NCBI GenBank assembly: GCA_903921205.1
Contig: CAIXPF010000030.1
Span: 1 to 64,000, forward strand
Length of the DNA: 64,000 nucleotides
Direction: 5' to 3'
Origin: an uncultured Acidimicrobiia bacterium
GTDB lineage: Bacteria; Actinomycetota; Acidimicrobiia; Acidimicrobiales; CAIXPF01
The notes beneath the pieces are model-generated. The model saw only the letters and a program-made list of their open reading frames with translations. It had not been told where the DNA came from and did no database searches. Both the position numbers and the translations under genes were made by a program. Numbering within the stretch: the first letter of the stretch is position 1; each line of letters starts with the position of its first letter. Below, in pieces: positions 1-9,252 of this stretch.

Positions 1-113
1 AAGCTGACGTGCTCGCCCACGGCGAGGAAGTCGAAGCCCATGGCCTCGAGCTGCTGCGCCTGCTCCTTGACGCCTCCGACTCGGCTCAATGCGATGCCGA
101 ACTCAATGGTCAT
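1..113 (-). CDS. LLM-class (luciferase-like) oxidoreductase, N-terminal fragment
   Basis: Only the first 37 codons are inside the window; the gene continues past the left edge. The translation begins MTIEFGIALSRVGGVKEQAQ and continues with QLEAMGFDFLAVGEHVS, the first beta-strand and helix of the luciferase-like TIM barrel of F420/FMN-dependent oxidoreductases. The ATG at 113 is preceded on the minus strand by AGGGAGACC, a usable ribosome binding site. Substrate and cofactor cannot be judged from this fragment; F420 is plausible given the PPOX-type neighbour. Confidence 0.75.
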   Translation of the reverse strand, partial: MTIEFGIALSRVGGVKEQAQQLEAMGFDFLAVGEHVS

Positions 114-218
114 GATGGTCGGTCTCCCTGGTACGGCCGCCGGGTGCAGCGGTTGTCGCTGCCCATGATGACCGACCGGGCAGCGGCGGTGTGTGCTGCA
201 CCGCCGCGGACGGGGCGT

Positions 219-644
219 TCAGAACCCGGTGCGCAGCCAGTCCGCCTGGGGCTTGGTCGGGGTGATGACCAGCAGTACCCGCTCGTCCCGGCGCAGCTCG
301 TCGAGCAGCTCCTCGCGGCTCTGAGCGCCGCGGCCGTGCTTTTCCCGGATGCGGGCAAAGTGTTCGACGCCGGCCTCGACGTCCTCCTCGATGGTCACGG
401 TGCCGTCGACGACGAGGTAGCGGAAGCCCACCGAGTCGTCCACGACGAGTTGCACCGTGGGGTTGTCACGGAAGATGCGGTACTTGGCCCGCCCCTTGGT
501 GGTGGACACGTAGAACGTGCCGTCCTCCCACAGGAACCAGTTCGGGGTGCCGTGGGGCCGGCCGTCGCGGCGCAGCCCGATGACGATGGCATTGCGTGCT
601 TCGGCCAGGAAGGCGTCCATGGCTGTGGTGACGTCGTCGCTCAT
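219..644 (-). CDS. PPOX-class, probably F420-dependent, pyridoxamine-oxidase-like protein
   Basis: A 141-residue protein with the split-barrel flavin/F420 fold: an N-terminal helix, the strand pair around GLRRDGRPHGTPNWFLWEDG (residues about 23-42), the phosphate-contact segment STTKGRAKYRIFRDNP (47-62), then FRYLVVDGTVTIEED. The length is normal for PPOX-class F420 enzymes, which reduce or bind small organic substrates in the cytosol. No Shine-Dalgarno is visible; a -10-like TACGGT lies 8 nt before the ATG, suggesting a leaderless mRNA. It is co-directional with the LLM gene to its left. The substrate is unknown. Confidence 0.82.
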   Translation of the reverse strand: MSDDVTTAMDAFLAEARNAIVIGLRRDGRPHGTPNWFLWEDGTFYVSTTKGRAKYRIFRDNPTVQLVVDDSVGFRYLVVDGTVTIEEDVEAGVEHFARIREKHGRGAQSREELLDELRRDERVLLVITPTKPQADWLRTGF

Positions 645-733
645 GGACGGTCACCGTAGCGGTTGCGCGACCGCTCGGGGCCGGCCACCGGGGCCAGGCG
701 GCGCAGCGGTCACGGGCCCGGCGGGGCCGGTGT

Positions 734-1312
734 TCAGCGGCCGGTCGGACGGCGGAGATACCGCTCGGTGTCCGACCAGGCGCCGGTGAGCCGGTCGAAC
801 TCGGCCGCCTCGGGCAGCATCCAGTGAGCTTGCCCGGCCCGCACCGCCGAGGAGGACACCTCGCCGAACCGGTCCGGCAGGTGCAACGCCATACCTGTTG
901 GTATGTCAAGAGGCGGACGTGGCGCCAACGCCACCTCGGGGAGGCGGCGCACGGCGTCGTCGCGGGCGACCTCGTCGGCGTAGTAGCGGGGGTCGTTGAC
1001 CTGCTCCCACTTGTCCGCGCCCATGATCACCACGTCGTAGCCCTCGGCGATGTCGACGATGAGGGTCGCCTCGGTGACCTTGACCTGCAACCAGCCGATG
1101 CGCCGGCTGACTGCCTCGAGTACGGCCACCCGGTCGGCGAAGGACGGCACCTCGACGTGTTCCTTGTTGATCGGCCGGCGCGACAACACCAGGTCGACCG
1201 TATGCAGTCCCCGCTGGGCCCGCGCCGCGTCGGCCACCGCGAGATGCGCCACGGTGGGCGGGTTGAAGGTACCGGGATAGACCCCCCGGCGCGGCGTCAA
1301 CCGGTCGTTCAT
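734..1312 (-). CDS. NadD-like nucleotidyltransferase
   Basis: A 192-residue protein of the nucleotidylyltransferase superfamily. The ATP-binding signature reads GTFNPPTVAH (residues 14-23, equivalent to GxFxPxHxGH) and the C-terminal VSSSAVRAG matches the ISSTxIR motif. The middle segment VDLVLSRRPINKEHVEVPSFADR resembles nicotinate-mononucleotide adenylyltransferases. The expected reaction is adenylyl transfer to a nicotinate/nicotinamide mononucleotide-like acceptor. It could instead be a specialised paralogue, because the first His of the motif is Thr. Its ATG overlaps the TGA of the upstream FHA-TIR gene (ATGA, 1309-1312), so the two are translationally coupled. Confidence 0.8.
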   Translation of the reverse strand: MNDRLTPRRGVYPGTFNPPTVAHLAVADAARAQRGLHTVDLVLSRRPINKEHVEVPSFADRVAVLEAVSRRIGWLQVKVTEATLIVDIAEGYDVVIMGADKWEQVNDPRYYADEVARDDAVRRLPEVALAPRPPLDIPTGMALHLPDRFGEVSSSAVRAGQAHWMLPEAAEFDRLTGAWSDTERYLRRPTGR

Positions 1313-2259
1313 CGCACCAGCAGCAGGGCCAGCGCCGCCACTGCGGCCACCACCAACGCGGTCGTCAGCAGCCGACGGACGAGCTGCGCGGGTCGGGCGA
1401 TGCGCTTTCGGCCGATGCCGTCGAGGCGGCGTTGCAGCTCCGACAGCCCGGCCGAGACGTCACGACGGAAGTCGACGGGGGGCTGCTTGTGCTCGTAGAA
1501 GGCGAGATCGGCCGGCAGCACCACGTCGTCGAGCCGGACCGGCACCACGGTGGTGTGCTCGGCGCCGGCGAGGTGGACCTCGCGGTGGACCCGGTCGGAG
1601 TCCGCTGCCGCCCGCGACACCACGAACACCACGGCGTCGGCAGACCACATGGCGTCGAGCAGACGACCGCCCCAGCGGTCGGTTGCGGCGCTGCGCCCGA
1701 CCACCACGTTGTGGCCGATGCCGCTGAGCCGGTGCAGGATGCGCTCGCCGATGGCGGCGTCGGCCTCGTCGTAGCTGACGAGCAGCCGACGCGGGTGGCG
1801 GGCCGGGATGAGCGGACCGTCGTCGACGGCGGGGGAGGGGACGGCCGGCTCGTCGAGGTCCGGCGGCTCGACCGCGGTGTCGGCCTCGGCATGCTCGAGT
1901 GGCTCGATGCGTAGCTCGCAGCGGCCCAGGAGGACCTCGTCGCCGGCGTGCAGTTGCACCGAGCCGGTCACCCGGTGGCCGTTGACCCAGCTGCCGTTGG
2001 TGGAGCCGAGGTCGGTGAGGTAGGTGCCATCGGGCTCGACATCGACCCTGGCGTGGCGGGCGCTCACGCTCGACTCGTCGAGGACCAGGTCGTTGTCCGG
2101 TGCCCGGCCCAGCAACAACCGTCCCTGCTCGAGCGCCTGACGCCAGTAGCGGCCGCTCGCCACCGGCCCGACCACCACCAGGCGCAGCACGCTCGGGGAG
2201 GGCGCGTGCCCGGTCGTGTCAGCGGGCGCGGTGTTGCGCTCGGTGCGGTCGCCTGCCAT
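1309..2259 (-). CDS. FHA-TIR domain membrane-anchored signalling protein
   Basis: A 316-residue protein with three parts. An FHA phosphothreonine-binding domain spans about 46-118 (GRAPDNDLVLDESSVSARHA, then DLGSTNGSWVNG). After an acidic Pro-rich linker, a TIR domain spans about 158-265 (RRLLVSYDEADAAIGERILH, DAVVFVVSRAAADS, candidate catalytic Glu in RVHREVHLAG). A single C-terminal membrane segment covers about 297-315, which leaves both domains in the cytosol. The ATG at 2259 follows TAGCCT by 7 nt, the leaderless pattern seen elsewhere in this window; the open frame runs further upstream but only across the ilvB leader. It overlaps the NadD-like gene by 4 nt. Bacterial TIR domains often hydrolyse NAD+ or act as scaffolds; which applies here is unknown. 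Confidence 0.8.
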   Translation of the reverse strand: MAGDRTERNTAPADTTGHAPSPSVLRLVVVGPVASGRYWRQALEQGRLLLGRAPDNDLVLDESSVSARHARVDVEPDGTYLTDLGSTNGSWVNGHRVTGSVQLHAGDEVLLGRCELRIEPLEHAEADTAVEPPDLDEPAVPSPAVDDGPLIPARHPRRLLVSYDEADAAIGERILHRLSGIGHNVVVGRSAATDRWGGRLLDAMWSADAVVFVVSRAAADSDRVHREVHLAGAEHTTVVPVRLDDVVLPADLAFYEHKQPPVDFRRDVSAGLSELQRRLDGIGRKRIARPAQLVRRLLTTALVVAAVAALALLLVR

Positions 2260-2264
2260 AAGAT
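2234..2264 (+). promoter_or_regulatory. Candidate promoter of the ilvB leader transcript
   Basis: TTGCGC at 2234-2239 and TAAGAT at 2259-2264 are separated by 19 nt. TAAGAT lies exactly 7 nt before the leader-peptide ATG at 2272, so the transcript would start at or next to that ATG. It overlaps the start of the opposite FHA-TIR gene, whose own -10 (TAGCCT, 2272 to 2267 on the minus strand) is interleaved with it. The 19-nt spacer is long, so the -35 assignment is weak; the -10 is better supported. Confidence 0.45.
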
Positions 2265-2271
2265 GGAGGCT

Positions 2272-2319
2272 ATGCGTTCGCTCGTGCCGGGTCCGATTCT
2301 TCCGGTAGTCAAGTCGTAG
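2272..2319 (+). CDS. ilvB leader peptide (attenuation peptide)
   Basis: A 15-codon reading frame, MRSLVPGPILPVVKS, ends at TAG 2317-2319. Six of its 15 residues are Leu, Val or Ile (L, V, I, L, V, V). The Ile, one Leu and one Val use ATT, CTT and GTA, codons scarce in this high-GC region. It sits 94 nt upstream of ilvB and just before a terminator-like hairpin, the classical arrangement of branched-chain amino acid attenuation, which is known for ilvB leaders of other actinobacteria. Stalling at these codons would signal branched-chain aminoacyl-tRNA shortage. An upstream in-frame ATG at 2263 is possible, but ATG 2272 fits the -10 spacing. Confidence 0.72.
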   Translation: MRSLVPGPILPVVKS

Positions 2320-2344
2320 CGCGCGCCCACATACCGGCACACGC

Positions 2345-2368
2345 ACGACCTCCCCACCGGGAGGTCGT
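2345..2368 (+). terminator. Attenuator hairpin upstream of ilvB
   Basis: A perfect 10-bp stem, ACGACCTCCC / GGGAGGTCGT, with a CACC loop at 2355-2358 is followed by a short T-run (GGTTTTC, around 2373-2378). An alternative pairing exists: GAGGTCG at 2361-2367 can pair with CGACCTC at 2393-2399, which would break the hairpin as an antiterminator, or partly cover the region in front of the ilvB ribosome binding site at 2401-2405. Mutually exclusive structures behind a branched-chain leader peptide indicate transcription attenuation. The short T-run makes termination strength uncertain. Confidence 0.65.
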
Positions 2369-2413
2369 TCCGGTTTTCGACGGTCGGTCGTTCGACCTCT
2401 AGGAGCAGTGGAC

Positions 2414-4189
2414 ATGGGAATCAACGGAGGGCAGGCCCTGATCCGGGCACTGGAGCGGGAGGGGGTCGAAGTTCTCTTCGGCCTGCCGGGCGGCGCCATC
2501 CTGCCGGTCTACGACCCGCTGATCGACAGCCCGATCCGCCACGTGCTGGTTCGCCACGAGCAGGGTGCCGGGCACATGGCGGAAGGCTTCGCCCACGCCA
2601 CCGGCAGGGTCGGGGTGGCCATGGTCACCTCCGGCCCCGCCGCCACCAACATCGTGACGCCGCTGTGTGACGCCTACATGGACTCCGTTCCGATGGTGTG
2701 CATCACCGGCCAGGTGCCGAGCACGGCGATCGGGACAGACGCCTTTCAGGAGTGTGACACCGTCGGCATCACCCGCTCGGTGACCAAGCACAACGAGCTG
2801 GTGACCCGGGCCGAGGACATCCCGATGGCCATCCGCCAGGCCTTCTACATCGCCACCACCGGTCGTCCGGGCCCGGTGCTGGTGGACATCCCCAAGGACA
2901 TCGTCGACCCGGCCAATCCCCGTTCGGCCATGGACTGGTACTGGCCCACCGACGCCGAGGTGGAGGCCAGCCTTCCCGGCTACAAGCCGTCCACTCAGGG
3001 CGATCCGGTGCGCATCCGCGAAGCGGCGGAGCTCATCAACCGGTCGGTGAAGCCGGTGATCTACGCCGGTGGCGGCATCCTCAAGGCCCGTGCGGCCGAG
3101 GCGCTGCGGGCCCTGGCCGAGCTGTGCGACCTGCCGGTCGTCACCACCCTGATGGCCCGCGGTGCCTTCCCCGACGACCATCCGCTGTGTCTCGGGATGC
3201 CCGGCATGCACGGCAACTACACGGCCATCACCGCCATGCAGGAGGCCGACCTGCTCATCGCCCTCGGCTCGCGTTTCGACGACCGGGTGACCGGCCGCCT
3301 CGACGGGTTCGCCCCCTCCGCCAAGATCATCCACGTCGACATCGACCCCGCCGAGCTGGGCAAGGTCCGCCGTCCCGACGTTGCCATCGTGGGCGACTGC
3401 CGGTCGGTGATCGAGGACCTGCTGTCGGCGTTGCAGGCGCTCGGCGGGTCCGCCGCCCAGCCGGATCGCAGTGCCTGGAAGCAGCAGCTGTCGGGCTGGC
3501 GCGAGAAGTTCCCGCTCACCTACGAGAACCTCGAGGCGGGGGAGGGTCACGTCAAGCCGCAGTTCGTGCTGGAGCGGCTGCGCAGCCTCACCCCGAGCGA
3601 CACGATCGTGGCGTCGGGCGTGGGCCAGCACCAGATGTGGACCAGCCAGTACTGGAAGTTCAATCATCCCTACACCTGGGTCAACTCCGGCGGTCTGGGC
3701 ACGATGGGCTTCTCCATCCCGGCCGCGATCGGGGCCAAGGTGGGCCGTCCCGACCGCATGGTGTGGGCCATCGACGGTGACGGCTGCTTCCAGATGACCG
3801 CCCAGGAGCTGGTCACCGCGTCGGCGGAGCGCATCCCCATCAAGGTGGCGATCCTCAACAACGCCTACCTCGGCATGGTGCGCCAGTGGCAGGAGATGTT
3901 CTACGACGAGCGCTACTCCGAGGTGTACCTGTCGCCGGACCTGCCCGATTATGTGAAGTGGGCCGAGGCGATGGGCTGCGCGGCCATGCGGGTCGAGTCC
4001 ACCGACGAGGTCGACGCCGCCATCGAGAAGGCCAACGGCATCAACGACCGGCCGGTCGTCATCGAGTTCCGGACCGACGCACGCGAGAAGGTGTTCCCGA
4101 TGGTGCCCGCCGGCAAGGGCAACTCCGAGGTCATGGTCGACCCCAGCCAGCAGGCCGAGCTGGCCCGGATCCGGGCGCTGGGGCTGTGA
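2414..4189 (+). CDS. ilvB: Acetolactate synthase, large catalytic subunit
   Basis: A 591-residue ThDP- and FAD-dependent enzyme that condenses two pyruvates to 2-acetolactate (Val/Leu) or pyruvate with 2-oxobutyrate (Ile). The N-terminal domain has the ThDP-activating Glu in VRHEQGAGHMAEG. The central domain shows the FAD-type segment around ALGSRFDDRVTGRLDGF. The C-terminal domain carries the GDGCFQMTAQEL...NNAYLG ThDP/Mg motif. The ATG at 2414 has AGGAG 8 nt upstream; a GTG at 2408 is too close to that site. Its stop overlaps or abuts ilvN. Full length for the family. Confidence 0.95.
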   Translation: MGINGGQALIRALEREGVEVLFGLPGGAILPVYDPLIDSPIRHVLVRHEQGAGHMAEGFAHATGRVGVAMVTSGPAATNIVTPLCDAYMDSVPMVCITGQVPSTAIGTDAFQECDTVGITRSVTKHNELVTRAEDIPMAIRQAFYIATTGRPGPVLVDIPKDIVDPANPRSAMDWYWPTDAEVEASLPGYKPSTQGDPVRIREAAELINRSVKPVIYAGGGILKARAAEALRALAELCDLPVVTTLMARGAFPDDHPLCLGMPGMHGNYTAITAMQEADLLIALGSRFDDRVTGRLDGFAPSAKIIHVDIDPAELGKVRRPDVAIVGDCRSVIEDLLSALQALGGSAAQPDRSAWKQQLSGWREKFPLTYENLEAGEGHVKPQFVLERLRSLTPSDTIVASGVGQHQMWTSQYWKFNHPYTWVNSGGLGTMGFSIPAAIGAKVGRPDRMVWAIDGDGCFQMTAQELVTASAERIPIKVAILNNAYLGMVRQWQEMFYDERYSEVYLSPDLPDYVKWAEAMGCAAMRVESTDEVDAAIEKANGINDRPVVIEFRTDAREKVFPMVPAGKGNSEVMVDPSQQAELARIRALGL

Positions 4190-4194
4190 GCGCC

Positions 4195-5917
<1,723 letters not shown>

Positions 5918-5942
5918 TCCAGCCCGATCCCCATTCCGACGA

Positions 5943-5970
5943 CGTGCCCGGCGGTCATCCGCCGGGCACG
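5943..5970. terminator. Bidirectional terminator between convergent genes
   Basis: A perfect 12-bp stem CGTGCCCGGCGG / CCGCCGGGCACG with TCAT loop (5955-5958), followed on the plus strand by TTGCGTTGTG. It sits 25 nt after the ilvC stop and 20 nt before the stop of the convergent minus-strand gene, so it can serve both. Confidence 0.8.
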
Positions 5971-5990
5971 TTGCGTTGTGGGCGCCGGCC

Positions 5991-6989
5991 TCAGGCGGGA
6001 AGGGCGATCCGGGCCGACAACGGTGGGACGCCGGCGCCCTCGCCGTCGGCGACGATGGCCGCTGCTGCTGCATCGGGGCACAGATCGGCCACCGGCTGGT
6101 CGGCAGCCGATGCGTCGTCGGACACGGCGATGGCCCACCAGGTGAACCGCTGCGGCAGGCGCGTCAGCGCCGAGGCCGGCACGGTGAACTCGAGGACCGT
6201 GCCCGTCGGCGGGGCGATCGTGGTGGTCCGGTGCTCGTCGGGGCCGCCGAAGCTGCTCACGCCGGTGCTCCACGCCGTTGCGGGTGTTGCACCGGTGTCG
6301 TGGCGAATCTCCACCGCGTAGAGGACCGCCGCCCCGTCCGCCAGGAAGACCTCCCACCAGCTGATCTGCGGTGTGGCGGGACTGCCGGCGCCGGGAGCAC
6401 CCCGTAGCTCGACGCGGACCCGGAGCCCGGCGGCATCGCGTTGCACGGCGACCCCGAGCAGGTCGAGCTCGGCCGGCCGCTTCGGGTCCTGGTCGTTGGC
6501 CGGGTCGACACAGCGTGAGCTTCCTGCCCCGCCGGTCGCCGTGCCCGTGGGGGTGGCGGCGGCGGTGCTGCCGGACGGGTCGGCCGTGACGGCGGACGGG
6601 CCGGCCCCGGCGATGCCGGTGACGTCCGGCGCTCGACCGGTTGGCGTCGTCGCCGGTCCGGTCGGGCGCGACCCTGCGCCGGTACCGACGGTGGTGATCG
6701 TCGTGCGCCGTCCGGTGGTCGCGGTGGCGCGCCCCTCGCCGAACGGGCCGGGGGTGCCGCCCGGCGCCGGCGAGGCGGGCCGGCGACGCGCGCCGGTGGC
6801 CGACACCGGGTCCTGGTGCTGGATGAGGTCCGTGCCCACGACGACCAGTGCGGCGAGCGACACGGTCAGGGCGATGACGCCGGCGTGGGCCACGCTGCGG
6901 CGGGTCGGCTGCGCAGTGGCGCCGGCCGGGCGTCGGGGCGCGGTCGGCCGGAGTCGGAACCTCCGGTGCTGGCCGCCGTCCGTCACCAC
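5991..6989 (-). CDS. Hypothetical membrane-anchored protein with Pro/Thr-rich linker
   Basis: About 332 residues: a basic N-terminus; one membrane segment (HAGVIALTVSLAALVVVGTD, roughly residues 36-56); a long low-complexity linker rich in Pro, Thr, Gly and Ala; and a C-terminal globular domain containing ISWWEVFLADGAAVLYAVEI and VLEFTVPASALTRLPQRFTW. This implies an extracytoplasmic domain tethered to the membrane by its N-terminus. No family is recognised. I chose GTG 6989 because TACCGT lies 7 nt upstream; GTG 6998 is an alternative. A much longer open frame on the same strand runs across metY and is a GC artefact. Confidence 0.6.
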   Translation of the reverse strand: MVTDGGQHRRFRLRPTAPRRPAGATAQPTRRSVAHAGVIALTVSLAALVVVGTDLIQHQDPVSATGARRRPASPAPGGTPGPFGEGRATATTGRRTTITTVGTGAGSRPTGPATTPTGRAPDVTGIAGAGPSAVTADPSGSTAAATPTGTATGGAGSSRCVDPANDQDPKRPAELDLLGVAVQRDAAGLRVRVELRGAPGAGSPATPQISWWEVFLADGAAVLYAVEIRHDTGATPATAWSTGVSSFGGPDEHRTTTIAPPTGTVLEFTVPASALTRLPQRFTWWAIAVSDDASAADQPVADLCPDAAAAAIVADGEGAGVPPLSARIALPA

Positions 6990-7166
6990 ATCGAACACGG
7001 TATCGGTTGGCCGGGCCGATGTCGCGGCGCTTCGCAGGTCCGGACATCGGCCGGCGGCGTCGATTCCATAAATCCGACTGGTTCGGTCGGGAATGGGTGT
7101 GTAGGGTTGCACCCCGCCGCCGCGAGGACGGGCGGCCCGATCGATGAGCCTGCCAAGGAGCACCGC

Positions 7167-8486
7167 ATGAGCGACGCCTGGGGTTTCGAGACCCGCCAGA
7201 TCCACGCCGGAGCGACGGTCGACCCGCCGTACCGGGCCCGGAACACGCCGATCTACCAGACCACCTCGTTCGTGTTCGAGGACTCCGCCCACGGCGCCCG
7301 GCTGTTCGCCCTGCAGGAGCCGGGCAACATCTACACCCGCATCATGAACCCGACCCAGGCGGTGTTCGAGGCGCGGATGGCGTCCCTCGAGGGCGGCATC
7401 CCCACCGCCGCCGGCGGCATGGTGCCCGGTGCCCTGGCGGTCGGCAGCGGCCAGGCGGCCGAGACGCTGGCCATCCTCAACCTCGCCGAGGCCGGCGACC
7501 ACGTGGTGTCCTCGGCGTCGCTGTACGGCGGCACCTACAACCTCTTCCACTCCACGTTGCCGAAGCTGGGCATCGATGTCAGCTTCGTCGAGAACCCCGA
7601 CGATCTCGACGCGTGGCGCGCCGCGGTGCGACCGAACACCAAGGCCTTCTACGGCGAGACCATCCCCAACCCCAAGAACGACGTGCTCGACATCGAGCCC
7701 CTCGCCGCCCTCGGCGATGAGCTGGGCATCCCGCTCATCGTCGACAACACGGTGGCCACGCCCTACCTGTGCCGGCCCATCGAGTGGGGCGCCCACATCG
7801 TGGTGGAGTCCGCCACGAAGTTCATCGGTGGCCACGGTGCGGCCATCGGCGGCGTGATCGTGGACAGCGGCCGCTTCGACTTCGGCAAGTGGGCCGACCG
7901 CTTCCCGAACTACAACCAGCCCGACCCCAGCTACCACGGCCTGAACTACTGGCCGATGCTCGGCGCCGGCAGCTACATCGTCAAGGCCCGCATCCAGTTG
8001 CTGCGCGACATCGGGGCCTCCACCACGCCGTTCAACTCGTGGCTGTTCCTCAACGGCCTCGACACCCTCAGCCTGCGGATGGAGCGTCATGTGGCCAACG
8101 CCCGGGCCGTGGCCGAGTTCCTGGCCGCCCGGCCCGAGGTGGAGACCGTCTACTACGCCGGCCTGCCCAGCTCGCCGTACTACGCCCGGGCCCAGAAGTA
8201 CCTGCCCCGTGGTGCCGGCTCGGTGCTGTCCTTCGTGATCAAGGGCGGGGCCGAGGCCGGTCAGAAGTTCGCCGACGGGCTGGTGCTGCACTCCAACCTG
8301 GCGAACATCGGCGACGTGCGCTCGCTGGTGATCCACCCGGCGTCGACCACCCACAGCCAGCTCACCGCCGAGGAGCAGCTGGCATCGGGCGTCGAGCCCG
8401 GCCTCGTGCGCCTGTCGGTCGGCATCGAGTCGATCGAGGACATCATCGCCGACCTCGAGGGCGGGTTCCGCGCCGCCGGCGCCTGA
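7167..8486 (+). CDS. metY: O-acetylhomoserine aminocarboxypropyltransferase (sulfhydrylase)
   Basis: A 439-residue PLP enzyme of the Cys/Met metabolism family that makes homocysteine from O-acetylhomoserine and sulfide. The start TRQIHAGATVDPPYRARNTP, the cofactor-contact SSASLYGGTYNLFHSTLPKL, the PLP-lysine motif SATKFIGGHGAAIGG and the C-terminal HPASTTHSQLTAEEQ are typical of the long MetY type rather than MetB/MetZ. The ATG at 7167 has AAGGAG 6 nt upstream. I looked for a SAM riboswitch in the upstream 170 nt and saw none. A branched hairpin terminator follows. Confidence 0.92.
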   Translation: MSDAWGFETRQIHAGATVDPPYRARNTPIYQTTSFVFEDSAHGARLFALQEPGNIYTRIMNPTQAVFEARMASLEGGIPTAAGGMVPGALAVGSGQAAETLAILNLAEAGDHVVSSASLYGGTYNLFHSTLPKLGIDVSFVENPDDLDAWRAAVRPNTKAFYGETIPNPKNDVLDIEPLAALGDELGIPLIVDNTVATPYLCRPIEWGAHIVVESATKFIGGHGAAIGGVIVDSGRFDFGKWADRFPNYNQPDPSYHGLNYWPMLGAGSYIVKARIQLLRDIGASTTPFNSWLFLNGLDTLSLRMERHVANARAVAEFLAARPEVETVYYAGLPSSPYYARAQKYLPRGAGSVLSFVIKGGAEAGQKFADGLVLHSNLANIGDVRSLVIHPASTTHSQLTAEEQLASGVEPGLVRLSVGIESIEDIIADLEGGFRAAGA

Positions 8487-8501
8487 TCGGAGCGGACCAC
8501 G

Positions 8502-8547
8502 GCCGGGGCCGGGGGAGTGCCGAATGGCACACCTCGCAGGCCCCGGC
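8502..8547 (+). terminator. Terminator downstream of metY
   Basis: An outer 9-bp stem GCCGGGGCC (8502-8510) / GGCCCCGGC (8539-8547) encloses a small hairpin GTGCC-GAAT-GGCAC (8517-8530) and is followed by TGTTTCCC. It lies just after the metY stop and before the next gene's -10. Confidence 0.55.
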
Positions 8548-8588
8548 TGTTTCCCATTTCCGGCCGGTCCGACGGTACCGTCGGCGCC

Positions 8589-9233
8589 ATGAACGCCGCC
8601 GAGCCCGACGAGCTGGACCTTCCCCTGCTGCACACCCGGACCTACGAGGTCCGCTCGTACCGGCAGAGCGAGACCGAGTTCCGTCTGCGGGGCCGGGTGA
8701 CCGACGTCAAGCCCCCCGGTAACTTCATCGCCGACGATCCCGACCCCATGACCATCCACGACATGGTGGTGGACGTGGTGGTCCAGTTGCCCGGCATGGT
8801 CATCACCGCCGCCGAGGTGGTCATGCAGACCCATCCGCACGATCACTGCACCGAGATCGTCGACCACTACCAGAAGCTGATCGGGCTCTCCATCGCCCGG
8901 GGCTACACCCATCGGGTCCGTGAGCTGTTCGGCGGCCCCAACGGCTGCACCCACACCACCGCGTTGTTGCAGGCCATGGCCCCGGTCGCCCACCAGTCGA
9001 TGTGGTCGATGATGCGCCCGGCCGACGGTGAGACCCCGGTGGAGATCACCCTCGAGGTGCAGCGCGAGCGCATGCAGTTCAACAAGAACACCTGCCACGT
9101 CTGGGCCGAGGACGGCCCCATGTTCGACTCGCTCGAACGCGGCGAGATGATCCCCCCGCCGAAGTGGGGCGTCGAGCGCCTCGAGCAACTGGGCCTCACC
9201 GTCGACGACTGGTACCGCCGGGGCGGCCGCTGA
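8589..9233 (+). CDS. DUF2889 family protein
   Basis: A 214-residue protein matching the DUF2889 pattern: RGRVTDVKPPGNF, then IHDMVVDVVVQLPGMVITAAE, then YQKLIGLSIARGYTHRVREL, and GGPNGCTHTTALLQAMAP. Members are widespread in actinobacteria and proteobacteria; their biochemistry is unknown. The ATG at 8589 is preceded by TACCGT with a 7-nt gap and no ribosome binding site, so the mRNA is probably leaderless. The gene converges on serC with a 19-nt gap. Confidence 0.85.
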   Translation: MNAAEPDELDLPLLHTRTYEVRSYRQSETEFRLRGRVTDVKPPGNFIADDPDPMTIHDMVVDVVVQLPGMVITAAEVVMQTHPHDHCTEIVDHYQKLIGLSIARGYTHRVRELFGGPNGCTHTTALLQAMAPVAHQSMWSMMRPADGETPVEITLEVQRERMQFNKNTCHVWAEDGPMFDSLERGEMIPPPKWGVERLEQLGLTVDDWYRRGGR

Positions 9234-9252
9234 GTGGCCCGCTGGCCCGCGG

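Noticed and set aside
6990-7166. SAM riboswitch upstream of metY
   Set aside because: Looked for conserved SAM-I, SAM-II and SAM-IV core helices; only ordinary GC-rich sequence and a normal ribosome binding site were found.
5991-9188. 1065-residue open frame on the minus strand across metY and the DUF2889 gene
   Set aside because: Only its last third (5991-6989) looks like protein; the rest is antisense to two clear genes and has the His/Gly/Arg-rich composition of a GC-driven shadow frame.
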